Below are positions 44,934-55,982 of a stretch of 64,000 nucleotides of DNA, in pieces; within the stretch, counting starts at the first letter, position 1; every line of letters starts with the position of its first letter. Under the pieces are notes generated by a model. It saw only the letters and a program-made list of their open reading frames with translations, did no database searches and was not told the origin of the DNA. The stretch is from Suillus spraguei (lineage: Eukaryota > Basidiomycota > Agaricomycetes > Boletales > Suillaceae). The translations under genes and the position numbers were made by a program. The DNA is taken from positions 62,001 through 126,000 of the forward strand of contig JABCPU010000091.1 of assembly GCA_016800925.1 (NCBI GenBank). Reading direction: 5' to 3'.

Positions 44934-45408
44934 TGTTACGAACTGGGGTGGCGTCACCAGCGACAGTGAAAAGACACAGACGGTCTGCTGGGAGTTCTTA
45001 CAATGTCCAGAAAAGGACAAGGTGAAAGTACAAGGAACGCGTTCTAAGTACGATCAAGGGTTCAGCCTCAAGGATAAGTCCAAGAGGTATCCGCGAGAAT
45101 AGAGACTAAGGCTAAGGAGTGCTTAGACTTAGAGACGATTCAAGACGACTTAGGTTGGAGACCTAAGCGAAGGAGATTCCAGGTAAAACCCAGTAAGATT
45201 AAAGTAAGGAATCTACTACAAGTACACTGTGCTTAAATAGGCCAATATGTGCGCACAGACCAAGAAGGGTGTGGGAATGTATGTGCGTATCCAAAGAAGG
45301 AAGGCAACTATAGTACAGATGCGTTGAGCATATGAGTCAGAGTCATGTTATGTAATATACATGGTAAATGAGGCAAGAAAATGAATAGGGGCACGTACGA
45401 TTGTAACA
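44934..45408 (-). mobile_element. Solo LTR family B, copy B4, in old chromovirus
   Basis: 475 bp from TGTTACGAACTGGG to GATTGTAACA with a perfect 5-bp duplication CGCCC (44929-44933, 45409-45413). It splits the RNase H segment between ASDWRM and GAMLSFG. Confidence 0.93.
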
Positions 45409-45636
45409 CGCCCATTCGCCAATCACTTGCATTGCACATTATGAAGATTTTGTTAGTTCCAAGATTGTCATGATCTATGGTCATCAGGCAGTCTCAGCTG
45501 GTGACAAGACATTTGATTCCGTTGAACTCTACTTGGTGCGTCATCATCCATCCAGGCCATTCAGTATTGCTTGCTTTTGTTGTTAGGGGTGTCAACATGC
45601 GAGTGTGGTCTGCAAGGCAGGGCAGGAACTGATAGA

Positions 45637-46452
45637 ACTAATAGAAAGAAAGGACTTCAGTCGCTGGAGTTAGCGGTGGCTGTGGTATATCAGCAGTACT
45701 TGCACAGTATTGATAGCTGTAATGGTTAGCTTGCAGCAGCAACAATGATAGAAACTCCTGTGGAGTGAATATACTGCGACTACCAGTGGTGCAGTAGTGG
45801 TAGCAGTTACAGCAGCTCAGTACGAGCAAAGGAGGTGACAATAGAAGTGGTAAAAGAGAGAGCAACCCAGCGAGATCACTGGCCATGGTCTGGTTATGAG
45901 TAGAGAAGTTGATAGTAGTGTGGTACTTCAAGCAGTCGAGTTACTGGCGGTTAAATCAATGAGTGAGTTTGAATAGAGTAAAGTTCAAAGACAATTGATT
46001 TCTACTAGCGAGCATTCTGATACTAAGTCCAAGAGATGGGATGTAATGGATGTAATGGTAACGGTATGTACAATGAGTCCTTTTAACATACTTTGTGTGC
46101 GTATGGAATGAATAGGTGAGTCTGGTAGCAAAGTAGAAATAAAAGAGATATAAGCAAAGAGGTGCACAGCGTGTAGCAGCCCCTTGAGACATAAGGTAGA
46201 TCCTGTGGTAGGTTTAGTAATGGCAGAAGCAAATTAACTACGCACCAATGGATCTAGGCGGAATTGGATGGGACATGAGGGCATTAGTGTGAGGATCTGG
46301 TAAGGGTCCACAGAGTAATAACAATTCCGCCTTAGCAAAGTGAAAAGGCTATGTGCTCACTATAAGGGAATTACTCAGCTGCTGCCATAGATGGTAATGA
46401 GACACTTGTTAAAAACAGGTATTTTATGGTCAGCATGACTTTGTTCGCTACA
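45637..46452 (+). mobile_element. LTR family C, copy C1 (left end unclear)
   Basis: Shares with 60780-61659 a long alignable stretch: GATAGCTGTAATGGTTAGCT, GAGATCACTGGCCATGGTCTGG, GGCGGTTAAATCAATGAG, GCACAGCGTGTAGCAGCCCCTTGAGA, ACTACGCACCAATGGAT and the end GTCAGCATGACTTTGTTCGCTACA. The left border coincides with the loss of the chromovirus RT frame. Direction is arbitrary. Confidence 0.65.
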
Positions 46453-47856
46453 TCCACTGGGCACTTTGAATATTGACCGTCCCCGGTCAAACATACTGTA
46501 AGTAAGACTTAGCGTTCCTGCAATCAGTGCAAGTGCATGGCATGATGTGTGGTAAGCAGCAGTTATGAAATGTGATTGGCGGTGAACTTGTGGTACTGTG
46601 GGAAGGGGATAATGATGGACATGAGGTGCATTATGTGGCGGTTACGATTGGTGAGCTCTATAAATGACTGGTGTGTCTGTGATACCTTGCTTTGCCATTG
46701 CTACAGCATGTCTCCCTTCAACTTTGGTTCTGATGTTTGCCCTGAGGCTGTCCTCTTGATTGAGAGGTTCACAGCATTGCGCACAATGATTGAGGCGCTG
46801 ATGAAGTGTGTTCCGAGGACCATGAGGATCTAGCGGAAGAGAAGAGACAGTGGATGAATGAGTGGACTCTTGCTATGGTGAGTGACTTTAGAGGGGTGCT
46901 CTACCTTTACTCATCTCTGCAGTATAGAATGCGATGTCAAAGTGTCATTTGGATGGGAAGACCTATAACCTAGCGCTACTCTTGTCACCAGCAGAGAATG
47001 CTGCAGGACAGGAAGCCAGTAAGATGCACGAGCGGTTCACTAAGCAAGTTTGTGTAGCTCTACTTGCTGAAAGGAATAAGCATGAGCAAGAGAGACTAGC
47101 CGCTGCTGCTAACAAGAAGGGTAAGGAGAGGGAAGTCGCTGTCGTAGCCATGCCAATGGAGGAGGTTACCAGTGGTAGTGTGGAGGCTACAGTAGTGCCC
47201 TCAGTGTCAGCTGAGGGGACCCCAGTAAATTCTTGTTATCTCTCTTTTGCTTGCCTTTACTTATGTGCTATTTCTAGTGTCCAAAGCCACACCCAAGGGT
47301 TGGTAAGAGACCTGGTGATGTTGTGTACATGAAGCCATGTGAATGATGTGGATGCCAGAAGATTCTCTGCTCCGGCGAGCGTGGGTACAGCTGTTGGCTG
47401 TGCTGCAGGCTGAAAACTAGTTGTGTCCAGTCCAGATACTTTGGTAGTAAGTTCTTTGCACATTTAACTTCTAACCTTATTAACTTGTTCTTAGAATGTA
47501 AGACCAAGTTGGCAGCAAAGACACCGCCTACCGCTGGTGCTAGTGGTAGTTTTAAGACTGGTGGTGAAGTTCTCACTGATGGTCTGCCTGAAGCGGTGAT
47601 AGAGCTGACAGAAGGGGAGGAGATGGATATGGGAGAAGTCACAAGGCAAGTCACTGAGAATTCTGAGGGAGAGGATGAAGCGGAATTCCAGCAGCAACTG
47701 GGTGAGCTGTGCGTAGAGCATGACTTGTTCTCATTGGCAGATGCTGATATGCGGAAGCTGGATGCGCAGTACGTGCAGAGGCCTGATGAAAGACATGGAC
47801 ACCAGCATAAAGTATCTTCACAGCTATATGGACCACATCAAGAAGAAGCACAGTGA
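46453..47856 (+). pseudogene. Gag/zinc-motif-like protein relic of a retroelement
   Basis: A frame near 46710-46910 reads ERFTALRTMIEAL then, after one shift, EDHEDLAEEKRQWMNEW, a coiled charged segment seen in retroelement-associated proteins of mushrooms. Further on (46934-47220) comes an Ala/Glu/Lys-rich helix (LLAERNKHEQERLAAAANKK). Near 47300-47450 a Cys-rich stretch with CWLC-type pairs is broken by a stop, and an acidic tail (47485-47856) follows. It has frame changes and stops. The assignment rests on general resemblance. Confidence 0.4.
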
Positions 47857-48097
47857 CTGAGTACTTAGCATCTCTCTTCTTTCATACCATACACATGTAT
47901 ACCATAGTGTGTGCATATGAGTCTTTCTCCTGTGGTTGTACCACCAGCAAGGAGGTGTGAGTCGACAATTGTCGCAACCCACAAACAAATTAACGCAAGG
48001 GCAGAGACTAGGACTCAAACTAGAAGTTGTCACAAGAGAGAGGAGCAAGGATGTCTTGGATTGCTACTATGTAGATACAAGAGGTTTGAACTAAAGA

Positions 48098-48569
48098 TGT
48101 TACAATCGTACGTGCCCCTATTCATTTTCCCTTTGTTCCCTTACTTGTATATCATGTCAAATGACGCTGACTCATATGCTCAATGCATCTGTACAATACA
48201 TGCCTTCCTTATTAGGATACGCAGTTACGTTCTCACGGTTACTTGGTCTGTGCGCACATGTTGGCCTATTTAAGCACAGTGTACTTGTAGTAGATTCCCT
48301 ACTTTAATCTTACTGGGTTTTACCTGAATCTCCTTCGCTTAGGTCTCCAACCTAAGTCGTCTTGAATCGTCTCTAAGTCTAAGCACTCCTTAGCCTTAGT
48401 CTCTATTCTAGCAGAACCTCTTTGACTTGTCATCGAGGCGAACCCTTGATCGTACTTGGAACGTGTTCCTTGTACTTTCACCTTGTCCTCTTCTGGACAT
48501 TGTAAGAACTCTCAGCAGACTGTCTGTGTCTTTTCACTGTCGCTGGTGACACCACCCCAGTTCGTAACA
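48098..48569 (+). mobile_element. Solo LTR family B, copy B5
   Basis: 472 bp, TGTTACAATCGTACGTGCCC to CAGTTCGTAACA, with perfect 5-bp duplication AAAGA (48093-48097, 48570-48574). In this orientation it contains GGCCTATTTAAGCACAGTGT, a TATA-like core promoter about 170 bp from the left end. It is close in sequence to B1, B4 and B6. Confidence 0.93.
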
Positions 48570-48574
48570 AAAGA

Positions 48575-49205
48575 ACTACTACAACAAAACTAGCTAACTA
48601 TATACACATATTGAAACTGAGATATAAGCTGAGTCTGAAACTACTAGCCAATCATAAAATAGAAGTGAGAATTGTACAATGTGATAATTGTGACATAGTG
48701 ATGACATCATATTCTAGAAGGTTCTAAGATCACATGATACTATCTTATCTTATCTTATCCATAGCGTCATAGAAGATCTCTTCATCTTCATCAGGGAGTT
48801 TGGTTATAGAAGCGGATATAGGGATTTCATTAGGGTTAGGGTTTATCTTAGCACTGAGTTTAGACACTGTAGGGAAATTGAGGAAAAAATAATGACTTGC
48901 ATTTGGAATTTGTAACAACAGTCCTGTCCAAATGTCCCATGTCCATATCCAAATTCTAGTACTAGTCCATTGAATGCATGTGTGATATAGTAAGGTAAAT
49001 GAGTGCTCACATAGGATGAGACTAAGGTAAAGATATGGCCAAACTGTGAGGTACCACTCATCTTGTCTTCATTGTTGTGCTTCCTTCTTCTATTCCTGTG
49101 TGATACTGCTAGATGCATAATATCCTTGGATATTGGTTCTGTCAAATGTGCATGGTGCACTGCCTCCGTGGTAGAAGGAAAAATATATGGTAATGATCTG
49201 TGCAT
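48575..49205. other. Unassigned 0.6 kb between LTRs
   Basis: Includes a short simple repeat (atcttatcttatcttatcc, about 48742) and a 120-codon minus frame (48843-49205) without a recognised domain. Probably transposon debris. Confidence 0.3.
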
Positions 49206-49850
49206 TGTAAAGATACAACCTAACCTGGGCTGTAGATAAACTACCTCCTAAGTTAGTATGTGAGTCTTGCGCTCTGTCTAGTCTGCTTCACTTGTGAAAC
49301 AAGAGCGTTCGACCCTAAAGAGGGATGCCTGTTAGTATGGTCAAGTTCAAGTCAAACCAATGTGCGAATGTAGTGTCGTAGTCAGCGGTAAGTTGCTGTG
49401 GTCAGTGGTGATACCACCGGGACTAGCGTCATATGTAGCGGTGCTACCGTGGTTGAGATAAAGTCAGTAACAGTTGTGGCGAGCAAGCAATGACAAGCAG
49501 TGATATCAGCGGTAGCGGTAAGGTTGCGAGCGGTGCAGAGAAACAGTAAAGAAGGCCGTGGTACTTTCAGTGGTAAAGTAGCGGTGCGTGAGAAGTTCAG
49601 TCAAAATAACAATCAAAAGTCCAGCGGTAATGGAGAATGAGTGTGATTGATTAACGAGCGATAAGGAAACTTTAAAGACTAAGTCTACTACTGGGTAGAT
49701 CCAGAGCTAGACAATAATCCTGACCTATAGTACATGCAATGGGGTAAAATCAGGTACTGTATCATGCAGGGTATGCGGTGCTTATATCCTAAATCGTATG
49801 TACTCGGAATGTTCTAGGCGAGATCAGTAGTGCTCAAGTGTAGTAACCGC
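49206..49850 (+). mobile_element. LTR family A, copy A3 (3' truncated)
   Basis: Starts TGTAAAGATACAACCTAACC, follows the family for 645 bp and stops at TAGTAACCGC where copy A4 begins. The expected remaining 300 bp are not found after A4, so this is not a simple insertion of A4 into A3. Confidence 0.85.
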
Positions 49851-50814
49851 TGTAAAGATACAACCTAGCTTGGGCTGTAGATAAACCACTGCCTAAACTA
49901 GTATGTTAGTCTTGCGCTCCGTCTAGTCTGCTTCACTTGTAAGAACAAGAGTGTTCGACCCTAAAGGGGGATGCCTATTTAGTATGGTCAAGTTCGAGTC
50001 TAACTTATTTGCGAAACAAGCATCTGAGTCAGCGGTAAGTTGCTGCAGTCAGCGATGATACCGCCGGAACTAGCATCGTGCGCTGTGGCACTACCGTCGT
50101 CGAGATAAGGTCAGTAACAGTTGCGTCTAGCGAGCGATGTCGAGTGGTGGTCTCAGCAGTAGCGGTAAGGTTGCAAGCGGTGCAAAGAAACAGTAAAGAA
50201 GTCCGCGGTACTTTCAGTGGTAAAGTAGCAGAGCGTGAGAAGTTCAGTCAAAAGTAACAATCAAAAGTCCAGCGGTATGCTGGCGGTAACGGAGAACGAG
50301 CATGATGTATTAACGAGCAATAAGGAAACTTTAAAGACTATGTCCACTACTGGGTTGATCCAGAGCTAGACAATAATCCTGACCTATAGTACGTGCGATG
50401 GTGTAAAATCAGGTGCTCTATTGTGTGGGGTACGCGGTGCTTATATCCTAATTTGTATGTACTTGGAATACTCTAGGCAAGATCAGTAGTGCTGGAGTGT
50501 AGTAACCGCCGTAAGTAAACATAGCGCGAGGCACTGCGGCACGAGGCAACATGTAATAAGGCTTGCCATGGAATCAGTGATAACAAACAGAAAACAAACG
50601 ATGCACCAAATGGAGCTATGCGGATGCAGCAAGGACATGGAAGGACATCGGTAGGTGGAACGAGGTGCGACAGTCGGTATGGTGTGCGGTAAGCGGGGAT
50701 GCTGCCAGTACTGCTAAAGGGGTAAGATGGCCTTGGACAAGTGGTCACTCCTGTGGACGTGAGACAAGTGTCGAAAGGTGGGGTTTTAAGCCCAGCACCA
50801 ATATGTTCATTACA
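49851..50814 (+). mobile_element. LTR family A, copy A4 (full length, 964 bp)
   Basis: The cleanest family-A copy in the window: TGTAAAGATACAACCTAGC to CACCAATATGTTCATTACA. It serves as reference for the nested copy A1. Rich in AGCGGTA/GGTAAC motifs scattered through its first half. Confidence 0.9.
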
Positions 50815-50979
50815 CTGGACATCATAATGATGCTGCTCGACAATGCTGTTGGCTTGCGAGTTATTAGGTGAGATGCATATAGGGTGAATCCCATATCAGT
50901 TAGCTAAATCATCTACCGCCACAATAAATGCTGGCCTGTTTTCAGTAACAATCTTGGTGATAGGTCCCACCGACACAGT
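50815..50979 (-). pseudogene. Ty3-type integrase scrap between inverted LTRs
   Basis: Minus strand reads VGPITKIVTENRPAFIVAVD then DLAN-stop-YGIHPICISP and NSQANSIVEQHHYDVQ. This matches the integrase core around the second Asp (TDNG-AF, here TENR) and the catalytic Glu (SQANGIVER). The active-site Asp has become Glu-Asn and there is a stop. The style matches the second Ty3 lineage at 58.6-64 kb, not the chromovirus. Confidence 0.65.
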
Positions 50980-51942
50980 AGTTAACAAACATATTGGCGC
51001 TGGGCTTAAAACCCTATCTTTTGACACTTGTCTCACGTCTATAGTAGTTACCACTTGTCCATGGCCGTCTTACCCCTTTAGCACTACCGGCGGTATTCCA
51101 CATTTACCGCACACCATACCGACTACCACACCTCATTCCACATACCGACTACCACACCTCATTCCACATACCGATGTCCTTCCATGTCCTTGCCGCGCCC
51201 GCATAGCTCCATTTGGTGCGTCGTTTGTTTTATATTCATTATCACTGATTCTACAGCAAGTCTTATTACATGTTGCCTCATGCTGCAGCGCCTCGTGCTA
51301 TGTTTACATAGGGCGGTTACTACACTCGAGCGCTACTGATCTTGCCTAGAGTATTCTGGATACATACAATTTAGGATATAAGCACCACGTACCCCATATG
51401 ATACAGGACCTGATTTTACCCCATTGCATGTACTATAGGTCAGGATTATTGTCTAGCTCTGAATCCACCCAGTAGTAGACATAGTCTTTAAAGTTCCTTA
51501 TCACTCGTTAATCCATCATGCTTGTTCTCTGTTACCACTGGACTTTTGTCAGTTATTTTGACTGAACTTCTCACACACTGCTACTTTACCGCTGAAAGTA
51601 CCGCGGCCTTCTTTACTGTTTCTTTGCACCACTCACAACCTTACCACTACTGCTGATATGATCACTCGACGCAACTGTTTCTGACTATATCTCGACCACG
51701 GTAGTACCGCTACTTACGACGCTAGTTCTGGCAGCATCATCGCTGACTGCGGCAACTTACCGCTGACTACAACGCTTCATTCGCACATAAGTTTAACTTG
51801 AACTTGACCATACTAATTGGCATCCCCCTTTAGGGTCGAACACTCTTGTTTTGCAAGTGAAGCAGACTAGATGGAGCACAAGACTCACATACTAACTTAG
51901 GAGGTAGTTTATCTACAGCCCAGGTTAGGTTGTATCTTTACA
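50980..51942 (-). mobile_element. LTR family A, copy A5 (inverted)
   Basis: Reverse complement of the family. It starts near GTTAACAAACATATTGGCGC and ends GTTGTATCTTTACA; about 963 bp. It faces copy A4 across 165 bp of integrase sequence. Confidence 0.85.
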
Positions 51943-52481
51943 CCATACTATAGGTCAGGATTAGTGTCTAGCTCTGGATTCACCCAGTAGTAGACTTAGT
52001 CTTTAAAGTTCCTTATCACTCGTTAATTGATATCGCTTGTTCACCACTACTGCTGGCATACTGCTGGACTTTTGACCCCTATTTTGACTTGACTTCTCGC
52101 ACACCGCTGCTTTACCACTGAAAGTACTGCAGATTTCTTTACTGTTTCTTGGCACCACTTGCACCTTACCACTACCACTGACATTATCGCTCGTCACCGC
52201 TCGCTTGACATTACATTTTCAGGCATTGTTTCAGCCACACTAGTACTGCTACATATGACACTAGTTCCAGTGGCATCTTCACTAGCTGCAGCAACTTACT
52301 GCTGACTATGACACTACATTCACACATTGGTTTGACTCAGATTTGACTATACTAACAGGCATCCCCCTTGAGGGTCGAACATTCTTGCCTAGCAAGTGAA
52401 GCAGACTAGATGGAGTGCAAGACTCACATACTAACTTAGGAGGTAGTTTATCTACAGCCCAGGTTATGTTGTATCTTTACA
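51943..52481 (-). mobile_element. LTR family A, copy A6 (inverted, truncated)
   Basis: Directly abuts A5 and covers only the part from CCATACTATAGGTCAGGATT to GTTGTATCTTTACA (539 bp). The missing part is the 3' half of the LTR. Confidence 0.83.
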
Positions 52482-53022
52482 CTGCTGGCTTTTGGCATCA
52501 TCATAGTGTCAAGGTGCGCTCACCTAAAGATACTGCCAGGTATGGGAATGGTTGGCAGTATGTGCGAGTGGTGAGTCTGCCTGATCTGGCACTTGTGACA
52601 AGTCCTGTTGTACCATTTGATATTGTCAATAATATATGGCCACCAAAAACACAAAAGAAGTCTAGTGCAAGTCACAAATCTAAGAAGAAAGGGAGAACAG
52701 GTGTGAAAGTTGTCGCTAGCTCGCGTGGCTTTCATGTAGGGCCATGTGGTTTTTGCTAAAGGCCACATTTTTTCAGTTAGCTTGCTAGACGATTCCATAG
52801 AGAAAACTTGCGTGAACGCGTGAAAAAAAATGTCCGATTTCAGAATTTCAACAGCTAAAATTCTATGGAGTCCAAAAATTTCGAAACACCTGCCAAACGC
52901 GATATAGTGGACAGTAATCTGCACGCCTGCTGCGCTCTGGGCACAATACGGACAAACAACGCACTTTTCCTACCATGGGGGAGTGAGCATCGAGAATAGC
53001 AAAAGCAATAACGGAAAGTTTG
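52482..53022 (+). other. Unassigned ORF and spacer
   Basis: A + frame continuing out of LTR A6 reads FWHHHSVKVRSPKDTARYGN then GWQYVRVVSLPDLALVT, has a Lys/Ser-rich stretch and stops at 52757-52759. It could be the end of an unrecognised transposon protein. The remaining 260 bp are featureless to me. Confidence 0.3.
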
Positions 53023-53240
53023 TCACGCGTTGGGTTACACAATTTGCTTGCATTTGGTTACACAAATCATTACACAATTTTGGTTGCATTTGGTGACACA
53101 AATCACAACACATTTTGATTACACCATTTGCTTACATTTGGTGACACAAATCACAACACATTTTGATTACACCAATTTGCTTGCATTGAGTGACACAAAT
53201 CATAACACATTTTTATACACAATTTGGTGACACAACTGCA
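53023..53240. repeat. AT-rich minisatellite (about 50-bp unit, 4 irregular copies)
   Basis: Repeats of TTTGGTGACACAAATCACAA followed by CACATTTTGATTACACCAATTTGCTTGCA, at about 53060, 53090, 53138 and 53188, with unit lengths varying from 30 to 52 bp. It begins where the Ty3 pol frame to its right fades out. Confidence 0.75.
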
Positions 53241-55290
53241 AAGTCGTGCAAATAGTCCGGGACCAATTCTTTGAAGGATTTCTTTTTCTTTTCCTTCTCA
53301 TCCGTGGCAAATTCTTGAGCTTTGTTACTGTATTTTGGAAGGGAGATCGTGGAGTAATTGGGAAGTTGTTCGAGTCGGGAAGTTCCATCTCATGTGAGAG
53401 GTGTATCCATGGATACTTCTTTGATGATTCTCATACTGATCCCATCAGTATCATACTCCACAAGAAATTCTCCATCTCCAAGCTCGTAAGAGGAAATCTC
53501 TTGTACTTCTGGTGCATGCCAGACATCTTGCATAGTGTTGAATTGGTCATCGTCCTCGGTTGGGATTAGCGAGGGCACGGGTTCTTCTTCGTCAGGGATT
53601 TCTTCAATTGAAGCTGAAAGAGTTATTGGGGGGACATAGAACTTGGATAATTTTGGTACATTGGTATCTCGTCCTGGGATCTCTTCTTCTGCTTTTCTTT
53701 TTCCATACTTCTGTTCTTCTATTGGCCGTTGCTCAATAGGTTCTTGTCCGGCCCGATGCTTGGGCTCAGATTCATTCTTGCACTTCTCTGCGCGGGGAAT
53801 TGGTGATACTGATTGTGGCAGTTGTACATGGGGAATGGGATCGGCGATGCACGGCGTTTGTACTTCTGGTTCTGGATCGTTGGGAATAGAAGGGACTTCG
53901 AGGGTCTTGGAAGTCGGGAGTATTGCCATTTCTTCGAATGACAATTGAAGGCTGGAGGTAATCCATTCTTCTTTCGATCTGTATCAATATCAATTTCGAT
54001 TTCATCTGATTTCATTGTTCAAGGAGGGTTAATGTTTCAGCAGCCCAATCTATACTCGGGTTCATTGCTCGTCACCACAGAATTCCCAGAAGGATTTGAT
54101 CTCTTCTTCCTAGTTTGGTGATATTGAATTTTCCATACATGGTTCGTTCATCAATCTTGACCACTAGGAGGCAGTAGTGCGTGATTGGTCCCCTTTGATA
54201 AGAGTTCCATCTGCCGTAGTAACTCGAAATGGTGTTTTGAGTTTTCGTCGTGTGATTTGATGGAGTTTCACAAACTCTTCGGAGATGAATGTTCCTGCCG
54301 CTCCTGAATCAATGACAGCGGTGGTGTCGACGGATTTTAGGTGAGTGCACGAGTGAAGAGTGATAGGGACATGAAGTTCTTTTCTTTCACCTACAGCACG
54401 CACAAGTCTTAGTAATACATTGGGAGAAACATATGTCGAATCCTTGTTTCTCCAATTTAAAAATCCTCAACAATCTGTCTAACAGTTTCTTCGTCTTCTT
54501 CTTCTTTGACTTCAGTTTGTCAGAGCAGGGTCTTCTTCTTTCTGTCAGGACAGTTGTGAATATGATGTCCTGTCTTTTTGCATCCGAAGCATTGTCCCTT
54601 CTTCATGCATTCAGATCTCTCCATATCGGAGATTCGATCTACGACCATTGCATTGGAGTCTCGATTAGGGATGTAATGTGCATTTCCGTAGTTCTTCTTC
54701 TTCTGTTGTGGAGCATGACGTGTCCTCATGGCTTGAAGGCGATGATGGGAGTTGTCAATTGAAACACATTGCAGCACAACATCTTGGAATACTTCTGAAA
54801 CATCTCCTAGCGCGAAAAGCTTTGTAAGGATGCCCCAATTCAGGCCATCTTGGAAGAATTGAATCTTTGTTGCGTTGTCGTTGATATGAGCCTTGGCTGC
54901 AAGTGCCTCAAAGTCAGCAATATACATGTGGAGATCTCTGCTTCCTTGTTTGAGGTCCCTGAGTTTTGTGAGTGCGGTTCCCTTCGTGTCCACTGGGTCG
55001 AAGGCTTCTTTGAAGCTTTTCATAAAATCCACCATTGTCCCATAACCAACTTTTTGTCCGGAAGTGTTGGTTGATTGAGCATGGTCGAGGAATTGCTCTT
55101 TCCAGGATTTGACATTCTTTTCAGTCATGAAGGATGTTATGAAAATGATCTTCTGTTTGTCGGTAGTGTAAAGCTTTTCATTGATGTCGAAGTGCAGGTT
55201 GCATGACTGGATAAATTCGCGGGAATTATCGCGATCTCCATCGAAACCGGTTGGCTGACCGATCTTGTATTCGAATTCTTTGGTCGTCAT
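53241..55290 (-). pseudogene. Ty3 retroelement E: gag, protease and start of pol
   Basis: Gag ORF from ATG 55290 (MTTKEFEYKIGQPTGFDGDR, 256 aa to 54520) with capsid-like helices and a canonical zinc knuckle CFGCKKTGHHIHNC (CX2CX4HX4C). A protease follows (54403-54164, AVIDSGAAGTFISEEFV, normal D-S-G motif). A long acidic/proline linker (53944-53390) ends EFLVEYDTDGISMRIIKEV. A damaged start of pol reads KSFKELVPDYLHDF near 53290. RT, RNase H and integrase are absent. Frames change between the pieces. Confidence 0.85.
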
Positions 55291-55507
55291 ATTTGGCGAT
55301 TCGTCTGGTGAGTTATACTTTCTCGGTGCCTACACACACTGTCTTGCTGTCCGTTAGGGCTTGTCTTCTGTCAGAGGGCTTGTCTTCTGTCAGAGGGCTC
55401 CTCTTGACAATCAGTTTAGCATACGCGTACGCTAGTCTGCTTATCTAAGCAATCAGGGTTTGGGGTCGAAGACTGGATAGTCGACGATCAGGAAGACTTT
55501 AATCTTT
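55291..55507 (-). other. Leader of retroelement E between LTR B6 and gag
   Basis: 217 bp between the LTR end (TAACA) and the gag ATG, as expected for an untranslated leader with primer site. It has a direct repeat (GGGCTTGTCTTCTGTCAGA twice, about 55350-55395) and a palindromic GCATACGCGTACGC. No obvious tRNA-complementary primer site was recognised. Confidence 0.5.
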
Positions 55508-55982
55508 TGTTACGAACTGGGATGGCGTCACCAGCGACAGTGAAAAGACACAGCCGGTCTGCTGGGAAGTTCTACAATGTCCAGAAGAGGACAAGGTGAA
55601 AGTACAAGGAACGTGTTCCGAGTACGATCAAGGGTTCAGCCTCAAAGACAAGTCTAAGAGGTTCTGCGAGAATAGAGACTAAGGCTAAGGAGTGCTTAGA
55701 CTTAGAGATGATTCAAGATGACTTAGGTTGGAGACTTAAGTGAAGGAGATTCCAGGTAAAACCCAGTAAGATTAAAGTAAAGAATCTACTACAAGTACAA
55801 CGTGCTTAAATAGGCCAATATGTGCGCACGGACCAAGAGAGACGTGAGAAAGTAAGTGTGTATCCAAATAAGGAAGGCAACTATAGTACAGATGCATTGA
55901 GCATATGAGTCAGAGTCATGTGATAAGATATACAAGTAAGGAAACAAAGAGAAAATGAATAGGGGCACGTACAATTGTAACA
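55508..55982 (-). mobile_element. LTR family B, copy B6; probable 5' LTR of retroelement E
   Basis: 475 bp, full length. On the minus strand it runs TGTTACAATTGTACGTG...CAGTTCGTAACA and is followed 217 bp later by the gag start of retroelement E in the same orientation. Unlike B1, B4 and B5, the two flanking 5-mers (tcttt, ctctg) differ, as expected when one side is the element's own interior. Confidence 0.82.

Larger units (their letters stand above)
41197..45630 (-). pseudogene. Pol remnants of the old chromovirus
   Basis: Pieces: RNase H 45630-45410 and 44930-44612; linker 43690-43560; integrase zinc-binding region with HDKLGHFGIDKSYAALRESL (about 43420-43340); catalytic core pieces NGYNGIMTMTDHLGADIHLA and GLPLSIVSD (43244-43011); C-terminal part 42847-42515; HFDGYYMIMSANPESSTYTL and WEIECILDKRTHG (42497-42237); second half of the chromodomain YWQGYGAEADIWVPGKQLEG (about 41580-41500). 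A Glu/Asp/His-rich extension with a duplicated ELRTEEDH...QPHV unit follows, ending in TGA inside the LTR. The intact copy lacks this extension. Clearly non-functional. Confidence 0.85.
41004..45636 (-). mobile_element. Old, degenerate relative of the intact chromovirus
   Basis: Minus-strand pol fragments align in order with the intact element at 24.4 kb: RT/RNase H junction (QFLPCLADHTRMLTPLT, near 45600), RNase H (ASDWRMGAMLSFG), integrase, C-terminal region, chromodomain. They end at a recognisable 3' LTR. The 5' half (gag, protease, most of RT) is missing beyond 45636, where a family-C LTR begins. It has been cut by LTR A2, LTR B4 and another insert. Many stops and frame changes. Confidence 0.88.

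Noticed and set aside
51000..52480. A coding gene on the plus strand within 50954-51349
   Set aside because: The frame lies wholly in an inverted family-A LTR and recurs in antisense in the other LTR copies (for example 50473-50748).
53030..53230. A 66-codon frame with repeated HLVTQITTHF
   Set aside because: It is simply the minisatellite read as protein.
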